Below, one piece after another: positions 12,756 through 23,730 of a stretch of DNA of 64,000 nucleotides. Position numbers and translations under genes: made by a program. The notes beneath the pieces were generated by a model that searched no databases, was not told the DNA's origin, and saw only the letters and a list, made by a program, of their open reading frames with translations. The stretch's first letter is position 1; each line of letters starts with the position of its first letter. The DNA is taken from positions 67,833,026 to 67,897,025 of the forward strand of contig NC_134096.1 in NCBI RefSeq assembly GCF_000715075.1. The letters run 5' to 3'. Origin of the DNA: Nicotiana tabacum. Taxonomy: Eukaryota > Streptophyta > Magnoliopsida > Solanales > Solanaceae.

Positions 12756-13606
12756 ATTTGTATATAATTAGTAAATTGTATATGACCATGTAATTAAGTT
12801 AAAGGCATAATAGCCTAATAGATACCTCTACTTGTCCCGTTTTGAGATCCCGGCCCTCATACCTTACGAAGTTTCATTCAGGCACCTCAACTCGTTCAAA
12901 ATAACTTTTTTAAATCCCTCTGACTATTGACCAAGCTTATGCGGCGCTAAGGCGGCTGAGTTGGACGAGATGTGTGAGATGCAGGCATATAAAGCGAGTG
13001 AAAACAATGAATTTGATTTTAAAAAGATTAAAATAAAGATAAAAAGAAAAGAAACTTAAAAATAATTGCTAAGCAAACTTTCCCATTCCCTTCCCCGTAC
13101 TCTTCCCCCACCATCGTGAATTCCCTCGTCTGTACTCTTCTTCACCCCCATACTCTTCTGCCCTACCCTCGCATCTTCCTATACTCTTTAGTCTCAAGAT
13201 ACATGCAATAACAACTGTTAGACGGAGCAATAACAGGAAGATTTTCTGCTCCTATTTCAAACTCCTCGCAGATCCATTGCTTTGATACCAAGAAGAGTTG
13301 TGTTTCACCTCCGATTCTTGCTTCTATTTTGTTTGTAAAAGAAGAAAATATAATCTGAAGGTAAATTAGTAAACAACAACTAATTGAACAACGATCTAGG
13401 GCAGTGAGTGAGATTTAATGGAGATATGAGAAATTATATTGAAGTTTAGTTTACTCTAGAAGGTGATTTTAGTTCCCCTTTCATAGAATTTGCTAAGACT
13501 TGCAAATATATTTGTTGAAATTATTTGTCATTTGTTAGTTTAATTTAATTTAGTTTATGTTGAAATGCTTTTAGTTTTTTTTTATATTTAATTTTTTTAG
13601 TGTATA
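12756..13606. other. Unclassified repeat-like intergenic DNA
   Basis: Begins with a stretch of the type 'GGCATAATAGCCTAATAGAT', which resembles dispersed Solanaceae repeats as I recall them. There is a pyrimidine-rich patch at 13080-13190 and no gene signal. Confidence 0.4.
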
Positions 13607-15223
13607 TGTAATGACCCAACCGGTTATTTTAACTTTTAGAACCCCGTTCCCTAAAATAAAATTTTTCGTATGTGCTTTTAATAATTATTGACTTGCGGGG
13701 ATGGTTAGTTCGGGATTTGGAAGCGTTTGGGTTGAAATCGGTACACTTGGCTCCTTAAATTAGCCTTAAAAGGCCAAGTTTGACTTCGGTCAACATTTTG
13801 AGAAAACAACCCCGAGATCGGGATTTGACGGTTCTAATAAGTTCGTATGATGATTTTGGACTTGGGCGTATGTCCGAAACGGGTTTTGGATAACCCGGGA
13901 GCATTTTGACGCTTAATAGTAAAAATTAACTATTTGAAGGTTTAAAATTCTTTAAATTTGGTTTGGAGTAGGATTTTGAGTAATTGAAGTCCGTTTGGAA
14001 TTCTGAATTTGGGAATAGTTCCGTATAGTGATTTAAGACTTGCTCGCAAATTTTCGTGTCATTCCGAGTAGTTTAAGTATATTTCGGCGCATTGGAAGTA
14101 AATTGAAGAACTTAAAATTCTTAAGTTTGAATCAATTTGGTTTGGGGTATGATTCTTAGATTTGATGTTGTTTTATACGTTCTGTGAGTTCGAGCGAGTC
14201 CGTTTTATTATTTCAAACCTGTTGGTATGTTCGGGCGGGGTCTCGGGGACCCCGAGTGTCAATCGGACGAGGCTCGGACCAAGTTGGAAGTTGGGAGCCA
14301 AACATGAAGCTCCCAGCTACTGTCAGAATCGCACCTGAGCTTGGCCAGTCGCAGGTGCGACATTCACAGATGTGACAGAAGCTCGCAGGTGCGACCCTCG
14401 TAGATGCGAGCTTCAATCGCAGAAGCGGAAGGGGAAAGAAGGCTTGCCATCGCAGGTGCGGAACATTTGGGCGCACCTGCGAGCGCGTAGGTGCGAGAAT
14501 TTTTGCGCAGATGCGACCGTGGCTCAGGCGAGTGGAACTCGCACCTGCGAGGAATTTCTGCAGGTGCGAAAGCCGCATGTGCGGTACCCCTTCCGCAGGT
14601 GCGAAAGACCTGTTTGGCAGAAAGCTTAAAAGAACGGGAATTCACCATTTTTGCCCATTTTCTTCTATACTTGGGGCGATTTTGGAGCTTTTTGGGAGGA
14701 GATTTCAACTAACAACTTTGAGGTAAATTAATTCTACACCCTTTGAGTTAAATATATAGATTATAAGTAGATTATAACTAGTAAATCTTAGAAATTAAAG
14801 GTTTAGGTGAAAACCCTAGATTTTTATAAAAATGAGATTTTAACCACGAAAATAGTTATGGAATTGGGTAGAAATTATATATTTGAGTTCTTGAGATTAT
14901 GAGTAACGTTTCCATCCGAAAATTTCCAGAATCCGGGCACGTGGGCCCGAGGTAAATTTTAGAAATTTTACCATTTTGAATAGGATAATTTATTTAATAG
15001 ATGAATTTCGAATTATTGAACATATATTAATTATTTAATATAACTATTGGATAGTTTCAGATATTTCGGCATTGAATCGAGAATTTTACGCGACGCGATA
15101 ATCGAAAAGTAGACTTTGAGACGAGGTAAGTCTCTTGTCTAATCTTGTGAGGGAAAAATTACCCCATAGGGATTGAATTGAATAATTGTTGCTAATTGCG
15201 GGGCTACGTACGCACGAGGTGAC
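13607..15223 (+). mobile_element. Gypsy LTR, 5' portion, interrupted at 15223
   Basis: Starts TGTAATGACCCAACCGG and follows the same plan as the minus-strand LTR 4558-7425. A class A CpG array of CGCAGGTGCG-like units lies at 14330-14605, with donor-like GAGGTAAATT at about 14719 and GAGGTAAGT at 15123. It ends within the conserved GAGGTGAC hairpin loop, where another LTR begins. The rest of this LTR was not found on the far side of the inserted material. Confidence 0.75.
14330..14605 (+). repeat. CpG-rich decamer array, class A
   Basis: About a dozen imperfect copies of CGCAGGTGCG or its complement CGCACCTGCG, at irregular 15-30 bp spacing inside an LTR. Open reading frames on both strands here are by-products of the repeats and show no protein-family features. 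Confidence 0.85.
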
Positions 15224-16918
15224 TGTAACGACCCGACCGGTCATTTTTAGAATTTGAGCCCCGATCCCTTAATATTTGCTTTCCCCATATTTGTTTCTGC
15301 TTTTGTGATTTGCCGGAGTGTTTGGTTATGGAATTCGGGGAGTTTTGGGACACTTAGTCCCTAGTTGTGAGTTTAAGCCTTAGAGTTTGGACCGTAGTCG
15401 GAACTATGTAAAGACGGATACAGAATGAAATTCGGTAAACTTTATTAGCTCCGTTGAATGATTTTGGGGTTAGGAGCGCGTCCGGAATATATTTTGGAGG
15501 TCTGTAGTAGATTTAAGTTTGAATTGGCGAAAGTTAGTTTTTCGGCGATTTCGGCCGATAGTGAAAATTTTGATATCAAGATCGGAATGGAATTCCGAAA
15601 ATGGCTGTAGGTTCGTAATGTCATTTGTGACCTGTGTGTAAAATTTGAGGTCACTCGGACTAGATTTGATGTGGTTCGGCGTCGTTTGTAGAATTTGAAA
15701 AATTTTAAATTCTTAGGCTTGAATCCGTGCTTAATTCATGATTTTGGTGTTGTTCGACGTGGTTTGAAGGCTCGATAAGTTCGTATGGTGTTTTAGGATT
15801 GGTTGGTATGTTTGATTGAGGTCCATGGGGGCTTCAGGTGTGTTTCGGATGCTTAACGGAATGAATTTGGACTTAGGAAAAATTTGGTGGTTCTGCTGTA
15901 ATCGCACTTGCGCAAGGCTGCCCGCATGTGCGAGAAAATTCACGCAGAAGCGGACTTGGGTGGATTGGTCAAGGGTCGCAGGTGCGTGGGAAACGGCCAC
16001 ATCTGCGATGCCCGCAAATGCGCAAGACTGTTCGCAAGTGCGCAAGTTACCCAGAAGCGGAGGGGATTTCCGCAGGCGCGCACGTGCAGGTGCGGCTCTT
16101 TCGTCGCAGGTGCGAAGGCAGAGGGGGCAAGTGAATTGCGCAGATGCGCACTTTTTCCGCACAAGCGCACCCGCAAGTGTGAGCCCAGGTTACACAGGTG
16201 CGAAAATACCTGGGCAGTGGTTAAAACCCAAGGGATTCGCGATTTTTGTCATTTTTGACTTTGCAAACTCGGTTTAGGGCAATGTTTGAGAGCATTTTCG
16301 AGGAAATTCTTGAGGTAAATCCCTTGTGCTTATTTTTGATTAATAATCTTGCCTTGCCATATATTTTCCCACCTAGTTAGTGTGTATTTAAGGTGTAAGT
16401 TGGAGGGTAGGGATTTGGAAGTTTGATTTGTGGATTTGGAGGACCATTTGGTGTCAGATTTTAGTAAATTTGATATGGTTAGACTCGTGAGTGAATGTGT
16501 GTTCAAAATTTGTAATTTTACCCGGTTCCGAGACGTGTGCCCAGGGAGACATTTTGGGCGTTTTTCCTAATTTCACGCTTTAGCTTCGAATTAATTAGCT
16601 AAATTCGTTACTTGTAGTTATATTTATATTATGCAATTTATTTGAATAGATTCGGGCCATTTGGAGTCGGATACTCGTGGCAATAACGTGTTATCGAGGT
16701 GATTTGAGCGGTTCGAGATAAGTGGCTTGCCTAACCTTGTGTTGGGGACTTTCCTTTAAGATGTTTGATATTAATTGATGTGTGGGCGCCGTGTACGTGA
16801 GGTGACGAGTACGTACACGGGCTATTATTGCAAAAATCTCGTTTTTCCCTTCTAAATCATAAACTGTTTTTCCTTATTAAATTGCACTAATACGTTTAAT
16901 TGTTAAACTTAATACTCT
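15224..16918 (+). mobile_element. Gypsy LTR, 5' portion (second LTR)
   Basis: Starts TGTAACGACCCGACCGG inside the preceding LTR. It has a class A CpG array at 15900-16205, a donor-like GAGGTAAAT near 16312, a donor-like GATAAGT near 16715, and a perfect 10-bp hairpin with loop GAGGTGACGAGT at 16789-16820. It breaks off at about 16918 into pol sequence. The flanks of 15224 and 21371 (GTGAC and CCGGT) do not form a TSD, so this is not one clean insertion. Confidence 0.7.
16789..16820 (+). other. LTR hairpin with GAGGTGACGAG loop
   Basis: Stem CCGTGTACGT pairs perfectly with ACGTACACGG around a 12-base loop. The equivalent place in other LTR families keeps the loop but has different stem bases that still pair. 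Confidence 0.7.
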
Positions 16919-17865
16919 ATTGGTTGCTAGTAAGTTTGGAATAAAACCTGAGTTGGTTAAACCTTTTGAGGTATCCACACATGTTGGGGATTCAGTGATA
17001 GCTAGGCAGGTATATAGAGATTGTATAGTAATAGTTCATAGTCGATCTATAGTAGCAGACCTAATCGAGTTAGATATGGTAGAATTTGATGTTATAATTG
17101 GTATGGATTGGTTGGCTTCTTGTTATGCCAACGTTGATTGTAGATCAAAGATGGTCCGATTCCAATTCCCAGGGGAGCCTGTTTTGCAATGGAAAGGTAA
17201 TACGGCATCGTCGAGAGGTAGATTTATTTCCTATCTCAAGGCAAGGAAGATGATCATAAAGGGCTATATTTGTCACTTAGTTCGGGTGCAGGATGTGAAA
17301 GTAGAGTCACCAACCATTCAATCTATCCTTGTGGTTAATGAGTTTCCCGATGTTTCCCCGATGAGCTTTCGGGTCTTCCGCCAGAGCGAGAAATTGAGTT
17401 TGCTGTTGACCTACTACCGGATACTCAACCAATATCTATTCCTCCCTATAGAATGGCACCTGCGGAGCTGAAAGAGTTGAAGGAACAACTAAAGGACTTG
17501 CTTGAAAAGGGCTTTATCAGACCTAGTACATCACCGTGGGGAGCACCTGTGTTATTTGTGAGGAAGAAAGATGGTTCCTTGCGGATGTGTATTGATTATA
17601 GATAGTTGAATAAGGTGACGATCAAGAATAAGTACCCGCTCCCGAGGATTGATGATTTATTTGATCAGTTGGAAGGTGCCAAGTATTTCTCGAAGATAGA
17701 CTTGAGTTTCGAGTTCCATCAGGTAAGGGTTAGAGAGAAAGATATTCCGAAAATAACATTCAGGACCAGATATGGTCATTTTGAGTTTCGCGTTATGTCA
17801 TTCGGTTTGACCATTGCCCCAGCAGTATTCATGGATTTGATGAACTGTGTGTTCATCAAATTCGA
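16919..17865 (+). pseudogene. Gypsy pol fragment: protease end and N-terminal reverse transcriptase
   Basis: Translation shows the retropepsin downstream region (VIIGMDWLASCYANVDC, about 17093-17143), then the protease-RT linker. The start of a Ty3/Gypsy reverse transcriptase follows, with [35 protein letters not shown] and [14 protein letters not shown]. It is broken in at least two ways. A single-base loss near 17350 shifts the frame in the linker, and an in-frame TAG at 17603-17605 replaces the Gln expected after CIDYR. It stops before the catalytic FIDD motif and is joined to an inverted LTR piece. It is a non-functional remnant of a Tekay-like element. Confidence 0.85.
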
Positions 17866-19255
17866 ATTTTAGCTCAAAATCGCCCGTGGGGCCCACATCT
17901 CGGAACCCAACAAAAATTACAAAAATCCGAAAGCCCATTCAACCACGAGTCTAACCATACCAAAATTACTAAATTCTGATAACAGTTCGGCCCTCAAATT
18001 TTCAAATTTATCCAAGAGGGTTTTCAAACTTTTCCAACTTAATTCACCAATTAAATGATAAAAACAACCATGGATTCGGGTAATTTAACCAATATTGAGT
18101 TAAGAACACTTACTACATTGTTTCCTCTAAAAATTTCCCAAATATCGCCTTAATCCGAGTTTCAAATCGTTAAAAATGGAGAAGTCCCATTTTCTGAACT
18201 TAAACTTTCTGTCCAGACCTCTCTTCTTCGTGAACGCGACAGGTCCCTCGCGTTCACGAAGCACAACTCAACTGCCCACAAATTTAACCCTTCGCGAACG
18301 TGACCGTGGCTTCGCGAACGCGAAGCTTTACCATCTTATACCTTCGCGAACGCGACCACCACCCCGCGATCGCGTAGAACAAGGACCTGGGATCCCCAAT
18401 AGCCTCACTCCTATTCGCGAACGCGACACCACTCACGCGTTCGCGATGCGCACACAGACCATACCTTCGCGTTCGCGTCCTCCCCTTCACGAACGCGAAG
18501 AACAAAACCTCACACTCAGAAAACACTCTTTGCGAACGCGAGGGCCCACTTGCGAACGCGAAAGAGAAAATCAATAAAATGCAGCAACAGATATCAACAA
18601 TCTCACCAAGGCCAAAAATAATCCGTTAACCTCCCGGAACTCACCCAAGCCCCCCGGGACCTCAACCAAACATACCATCAAGTCCTAAAACACTATACGC
18701 ACCTAGTCGAACCCTCAAATCACCTCAAATAATGCTAAAACCATGAATTACACCCAATTCAAACCTAATGAACTTTGAAATTTCAAGTTTCTACAAACGA
18801 CTCCGGAGCCTATCAAATCACGTCCGATTGACCTCAAATTTTGCACACAAGTCATAAATAACATAACAGACCTATTAAAATTTTCAGAATCAGATTTCGA
18901 TCCCGATATCAAAAAGTTAACCCCCCGGTGAAACTTTCCAAAAGCATTTCAAGCCTAATTCCTCTACGGACCTCCAAATAATTTTTCGGATACGCTCCTA
19001 AGTCCAAAATTACCATACAGAGCTATTGGAATTATCAAAATTCAAATCTGAGGCCGTTTACACATAGGTCCATAGCCGGTTAACTTTTCTAACTTAAATT
19101 TTCAATTATGAGACTAAGTGTCTTATTTCATTCCGAATTCCTTCCGGACCCGAACCAACTAACTTGATAAGTCATAAATCAACTGTAAGGCATAATTTGA
19201 GCAGTAAATGGGGGAATGAGGCTGTAATACTCAAAACGACCGGCCAGATCGTTGC
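17866..19255 (-). mobile_element. Inverted partial Gypsy LTR (class B array)
   Basis: On the minus strand it begins TGCAACGATCTGGCCGG at 19255 and runs to mid-LTR at about 17866, where a GTGGGGCCCACA segment abuts the pol fragment. It contains a class B CpG array (about 18235-18560). Lying head-to-head with the pol fragment on the opposite strand, it cannot belong to the same intact element. Confidence 0.75.
18235..18560 (-). repeat. CpG-rich decamer array, class B
   Basis: Repeated TTCGCGAACGCGAA-like units in either orientation. They occupy the same LTR position as class A arrays elsewhere in the window. Confidence 0.85.
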
Positions 19256-21371
19256 ATTATCTTTCCCGTAATTGTCTATCCTTAATTAAAATTATTATTA
19301 TCTTTTCCGTAATTGTTTATCCTTAATTGAATTTCTTGTATCTCTTCCGTAATTGCTCAACCCTAAATGAAGTTTTGTTACCCCTTTTCATTGTTGACTT
19401 ATCCTTATTGGGAATCATTGATTCATGTTATCTCTCTTATCGTCGAATTGTACTTTTGTGGAATCATTGCTACATATCATCTCTTCCTTGTTGAGCTCTT
19501 ATTGTTGAGACCATTATTCCCTGTTGTGTCTTTCTTTGTGAGCTCGTTCCACCATTTTTTTTTTGTGTTATGAAGTTCCTGAGTTGATTACTTGCCGTAT
19601 TATCATGTTATTGTGTTGTTGTTGTTGTATTCAGTGTTGTTGAGCCGGGGGCTATGCGTGGTTGTGATATTGAAATTATTTTCGAGGAAATGTTATGGCA
19701 TATGAGCACATATCGTGAAAGTCATTTTATTGAGTTGTTATGTTTTGGCACACGTGTTAATATTGAGAGGATTGTTCGGGTGTTTGCACGAGGTTTCTGT
19801 CGTACTGTTGTTGTGGTGTTTGCACGAGGTTTCTGTCGTGCTTTTGTTATTGATACGCATGCGGTGGTATAAGGTATGGGTGTTGAAATGCATGCGGTGA
19901 GATAAGGTGGGCTTGATACGCTTGGCTAGTAGGGGAACTACTAGAAGCCATGTAGTGTGATAAGGTGGGCTAAAACGCGGGGTGCTATTTCGGAAAAAGT
20001 GATTTTCAAAACTAAATGTAAAGGCTCCCGCTGTGATATAAGGAAAGATTGTGATTCATTTTGTAATTTGAGACTACGAGGTGGTACCTCAGTAGTGACT
20101 CTTGTTGACATTTTCCCATTCTTTTGTACTTGTCTTTGATTGTCGTTTTTCCTTAGCATACTATTAATTGTCCTTCTCTGTGTTGCACTATTTGCTTAGT
20201 TTTGAGTAGCTAATCTTGTTGTACTATTTGTTGTTTCAATTTTATTATTGTCTTTATTACACTATGCACTTTGTGGTAATCGTTTCTTATTTGCTATTCA
20301 CTGTCTATACTCTTACCTATTGACTTGAATTTTGGTAGGACACTTGCACAAGAATACACATAATTTAATCACCCATATCGGTTTAGGAAGATGAATCCTG
20401 ATGTTATTGAACATTTATATGTACTCTCGTTTACTTGCCTTCTGTGTGAGAGTTATCTATCGACACGTGAGTTGTCCGTACAGTCATGAGTCACTATTAT
20501 TGTTGGCACGTGAGTGGTCCATGCAGATATTAGATATTGTCATTCCTTGGGCAGTGCTGTTATGAATTTTAATGTGGGTACAAGATGCCAAGTTATTAGG
20601 GTTCACGAATTAGGACCCGTGATTTTTGATTTTGAGGTTTAGTACCTCGTGGAAATTCTTGGATAAAACCGGTGTGAAAGCGGTTGTTCCTACTGAGTTG
20701 TCACTTGTCTTCCTTTATTTGGTTTCACCGGATTTGAACTGTGTTCAGCTTACTCTACAATGTTATTACCTGTTGTATCTCGTTGCTAACTGTTGCTTTT
20801 AGTCCCCATTATAAACATTGTATTATTATTGTCATCATGCCTAGCTTTATACTGATTATTGTTCCCCGTTAGTTCTATATTTATACTTGTCCAGTTGTTT
20901 AGTCCAGTAGGTGTCTTGACTGTTCCTCATCACTACTCTACCGAGGTTAGTCTTGATACTTAGTGTGAGTACGGTTGTGGTATACTCATACTACGCTTCT
21001 ACACATTTTTGTGTAGATCCAAGTGCCTCGGATAGTGTTGATTATTAGCTAGCTGGTCGAGCATTGCTGTGGAGACTCAAGGTAAACCTGTCGTCGTGTT
21101 CGCAGGCCTCAGAGTCACCTTCTGATATTGTACTTGTACTGTTTAATTTCTATTCCGAACAATTGTATTTAGGGATTCTTCTAGTAAACCCAGTAAAGCT
21201 TATGACTTGTACTACCATTTTGAGATTGTAAGTTGTGTATAAAGATTTCTATTTCATATTTATCAGTTGATGGTTGAATTCTTATATTAATTCAGTGAGT
21301 GTTAGGCTTACCTAGTCTTAGAGACTAGGTGTTGTCATGACATCCTATGGAGAAAAATTGGGGTCGTAACA
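19256..21371 (+). mobile_element. Gypsy LTR, 3' portion
   Basis: Carries the downstream LTR landmarks: a 36-bp tandem duplication near 19780-19850; the GATAAGG-rich block at about 19855-20050; the CTACACA/TGTGTAG hairpin at 20999-21016; and the terminal GGGGTCGTAACA ending at 21371. It may be the continuation of the LTR that starts at 15224, split by a rearranged pol/inverted-LTR block, but that is inference. Confidence 0.65.
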
Positions 21372-21744
21372 CCGGTGTTGGTCCCAGCAGTGCGTAGGGG
21401 AGATTTGACAGGATCGACTTGCTGAGGAGACTTGAGGTAGAGATGATGGCGTTCGCAGTCCCTGAAGTCCCCTTTCTGTTATGTCTTTACTATTTATTTT
21501 ATTTCAAACAGTTGTATTTCGTTCATACCATTCTTTGTAGAATTTTAGTTGCTCATGTACTAGTGACACCGGATATCTGGAATTAGTCTAGACCGTGTTA
21601 TATTATGAATTTATCTTATGTACTTAAGTTTTGCCAATCGTTAATTGTTATTATTATTCTGTTTTAAATTGTAAAAATGATTAACTGATTATCTAACGTT
21701 GGCTTGCCTTGCAAGTAGATGTTAGGCGCCATCATGGACCCATG

Positions 21745-22215
21745 TGTAACGCCGCAGACTTTAGACAAAGTCCCACATCGATAAAACATAAGAGAAATAC
21801 TAGGTATATATAAGTTAATAAGCCTTAGACCCTAGTGACACGTTTTAAACCCGTGAGGGCCTAGGCCCAGAGCAGACAATATCACTAGCGGGTTGGGCTG
21901 TTAAAGATGGTGTCAGAGCCACTCTTGTGTCAGCCTTGTCGATGGTGGGTCAGAGTTCTACTGAGTTTAGGCAAATCCCGGTTAGGCGGGACAAACCTCA
22001 GTGCTGAGTCTAGGTGAATCCCATGCGGTGGGGAAAACCTCATCGAGGATGCTGAGTCCATAAGAGGGGGTATATGTAACATCCCAGACTTTTGACAGAG
22101 TCCCACATCGACAAAACACAAGAGGGATACTTGGTATATAAGTTAACAAGCCTTAGACCCTAGTGACGGTCTAGGCCCAGAACGGACAATATCACTAGCG
22201 GGCTGGGCTGTTACA
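21745..22215 (+). mobile_element. TRIM (terminal-repeat retrotransposon in miniature), 471 bp
   Basis: Complete structure. The 5' LTR is 21745-21905 and the 3' LTR 22075-22215, both starting TGTAAC and ending GGCTGTTA(C/A)A. The primer site TGGTGTCAGAGCC sits at 21908-21920, and a purine tract AAGAGGGGG lies just before the 3' LTR (22061-22070). A perfect 5-bp target-site duplication CCATG is at 21740-21744 and 22216-22220. There is no coding capacity, as expected. The 5' LTR has about 20 extra bases (a near-palindrome around CACGTTTTAAACCCGTG) that the 3' LTR lacks. TATATAAG (5' LTR) and TATATAAGTT (3' LTR) are likely TATA boxes. Confidence 0.93.
21908..21920 (+). other. TRIM primer-binding site
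   Basis: TGGTGTCAGAGCC, one base different from the initiator-Met-tRNA complement, two bases inside the 5' LTR. Confidence 0.85.
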
Positions 22216-22242
22216 CCATGGTTGGAATTTCGGGTCATGACA

Positions 22243-22375
22243 AGTTGGTATCAGAGCATTAGGTTGCCTAAGTCTCACGAGTCATGAGCAGGCTTAGTAG
22301 AGTCTAGATAATCGGTACAGAAACATCTGTACTTATCTTCTAGAGGTTATAGGGCTTTAGGCAATTTCACTTCTC
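22243..22375 (+). mobile_element. Gypsy 5' internal leader fragment with primer site
   Basis: The primer site TGGTATCAGAGCA (22246-22258) is followed by the leader block shared with Tekay and LARD elements (ATCGGTACAGAAACATCTGT, then TTATCTTCTAGAGG). The element is cut off at about 22375. Confidence 0.8.
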
Positions 22376-23730
22376 GCTAGTCAAAGATAGTATAGTTTAA
22401 TTATCATTTCCACATGGATTAGATTTAACCAGTGTTCGAATAATCTTTAGTTAATTGCTATCCAAAAAAATTGTCACTTGATTGAAATAATTATCAACTA
22501 CTCTTAACTACAAAAATTAAATCAACTATCAATTAATCACGGAAGACAAGAGTTGAGTAACACATAAATATCAATGAGATAAATAAGAGTAATTGACTAG
22601 GCATTTGCATGATAATTAATCAGTATCCAATTCTTGAATTAGTTCACTCTATAATATTGTTGATTCTCACAAATTCAGCACATAATTAGATTATACTCGA
22701 AGTTAAGGTTCCTCTTCTGATTAGACGTTAATTTCTGAAAATAATCCAATTGAAGCAGGATGAACAATTGCAATGAATATAATGATGGTTTTAGTCTAAA
22801 GGGTAAATTTTCACGAATATTTTCCTATTTTCTAGTTCGATTGATAATTCAAGAGGCTATTTCGATTAACTAGTTGAATCACGAATTTAAACTAGAGCAT
22901 AAGATGTAAACAAATTCAATATAAAGATCATCTTTCGATTAATCAAAATAATGAATAACTTCACAATTCAATTCAAAACTCCATCAATTAATCCAAGCAA
23001 TTGTCACAAAACGAACCCCTAATAAATTTATCAATACATCATATTTGTCAACACCCTAAGAGAAAACTACTCCATAGCGATGGTCAAGTCATCTAAAAAG
23101 GGTTTACAGACATAGAAAATATCAACATTAATGATTCGATATAAACTCTCATATTACACTGATTATTAGTTGAAATCTTGTGTCTTCTTGCCTTAGTTAC
23201 TTCCCAAATCTTTCATAGGTAAAAAGTCCTCTTAAAATCGTATTTTTGGTATATTTACACCATGTAGAAGTGGGTCTGGACGAAACTACCCTTCAAGCCG
23301 AAGTAGGAAATTACTCTAAGGAAAGTGCACAGACGCGTCGCTCCATGCGCCGCGCCAGTGGCAATCTTCAGAGGGCTTGTTCTGACGGCATTTCTCCAAC
23401 TGCATGGCCGTGCTGCGCTACGCGGTGCCTCAAGTGGCGGGGTGGTGCAATTTTCTCAGAGTAAATTTTTCTTTCACGTTTTGATATCCAGACTTGGTCC
23501 TCGACCCCCGAACGCGATCCCAGTTTAATTCCTTAAGCCTTTACTCGGATTTCAAAGCTCCAAATAGTTCGATTTAGCTCCAAATTATTTTTTTAATTCG
23601 GAATAATTCTCTGCCATGCATAAAATACGTAATAAGTGCAAATCACCATCATTTAAGCTCAAACACAAGTAATATGTAATAATTATAGTGCAAAATATGA
23701 CTAAAATACGGGTTTATAGCCTATCACCAG
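22376..23730 (-). mobile_element. Unclassified repeat, possibly a minus-strand LTR
   Basis: On the minus strand this starts TGATAGGCTATAAACCCG at 23730. It contains a GC-rich block (23270-23520) and then AT-rich sequence to about 22376. The TG start and abrupt junctions suggest an LTR or other retroelement end, but I found no partner repeat, primer site or TSD. Classification is open. Confidence 0.4.

Larger units (their letters stand above)
21372..22242 (+). mobile_element. Gypsy LTR 3' end, carrying a TRIM insertion
   Basis: Without the TRIM (21745-22215) and one CCATG, this reads as an ordinary LTR end: a GTTAGGCGCCATCATGG segment, then GGGTCATGACA ending at 22242, followed by a primer site. 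The upstream part of this LTR is missing; it abuts the preceding LTR end at 21371. Confidence 0.7.

Noticed and set aside
14330..14605. CRISPR-like array
   Set aside because: Units are imperfect, irregularly spaced, in both orientations and inside a plant LTR.
14184..14712. Overlapping open frames of 60-120 codons on both strands
   Set aside because: They are created by the CGCAGGTGCG array, which avoids stops in several frames; no start context or protein-family motif. The same holds at 15731-16277, 18176-18577, 35017-35417 and 43211-43544.
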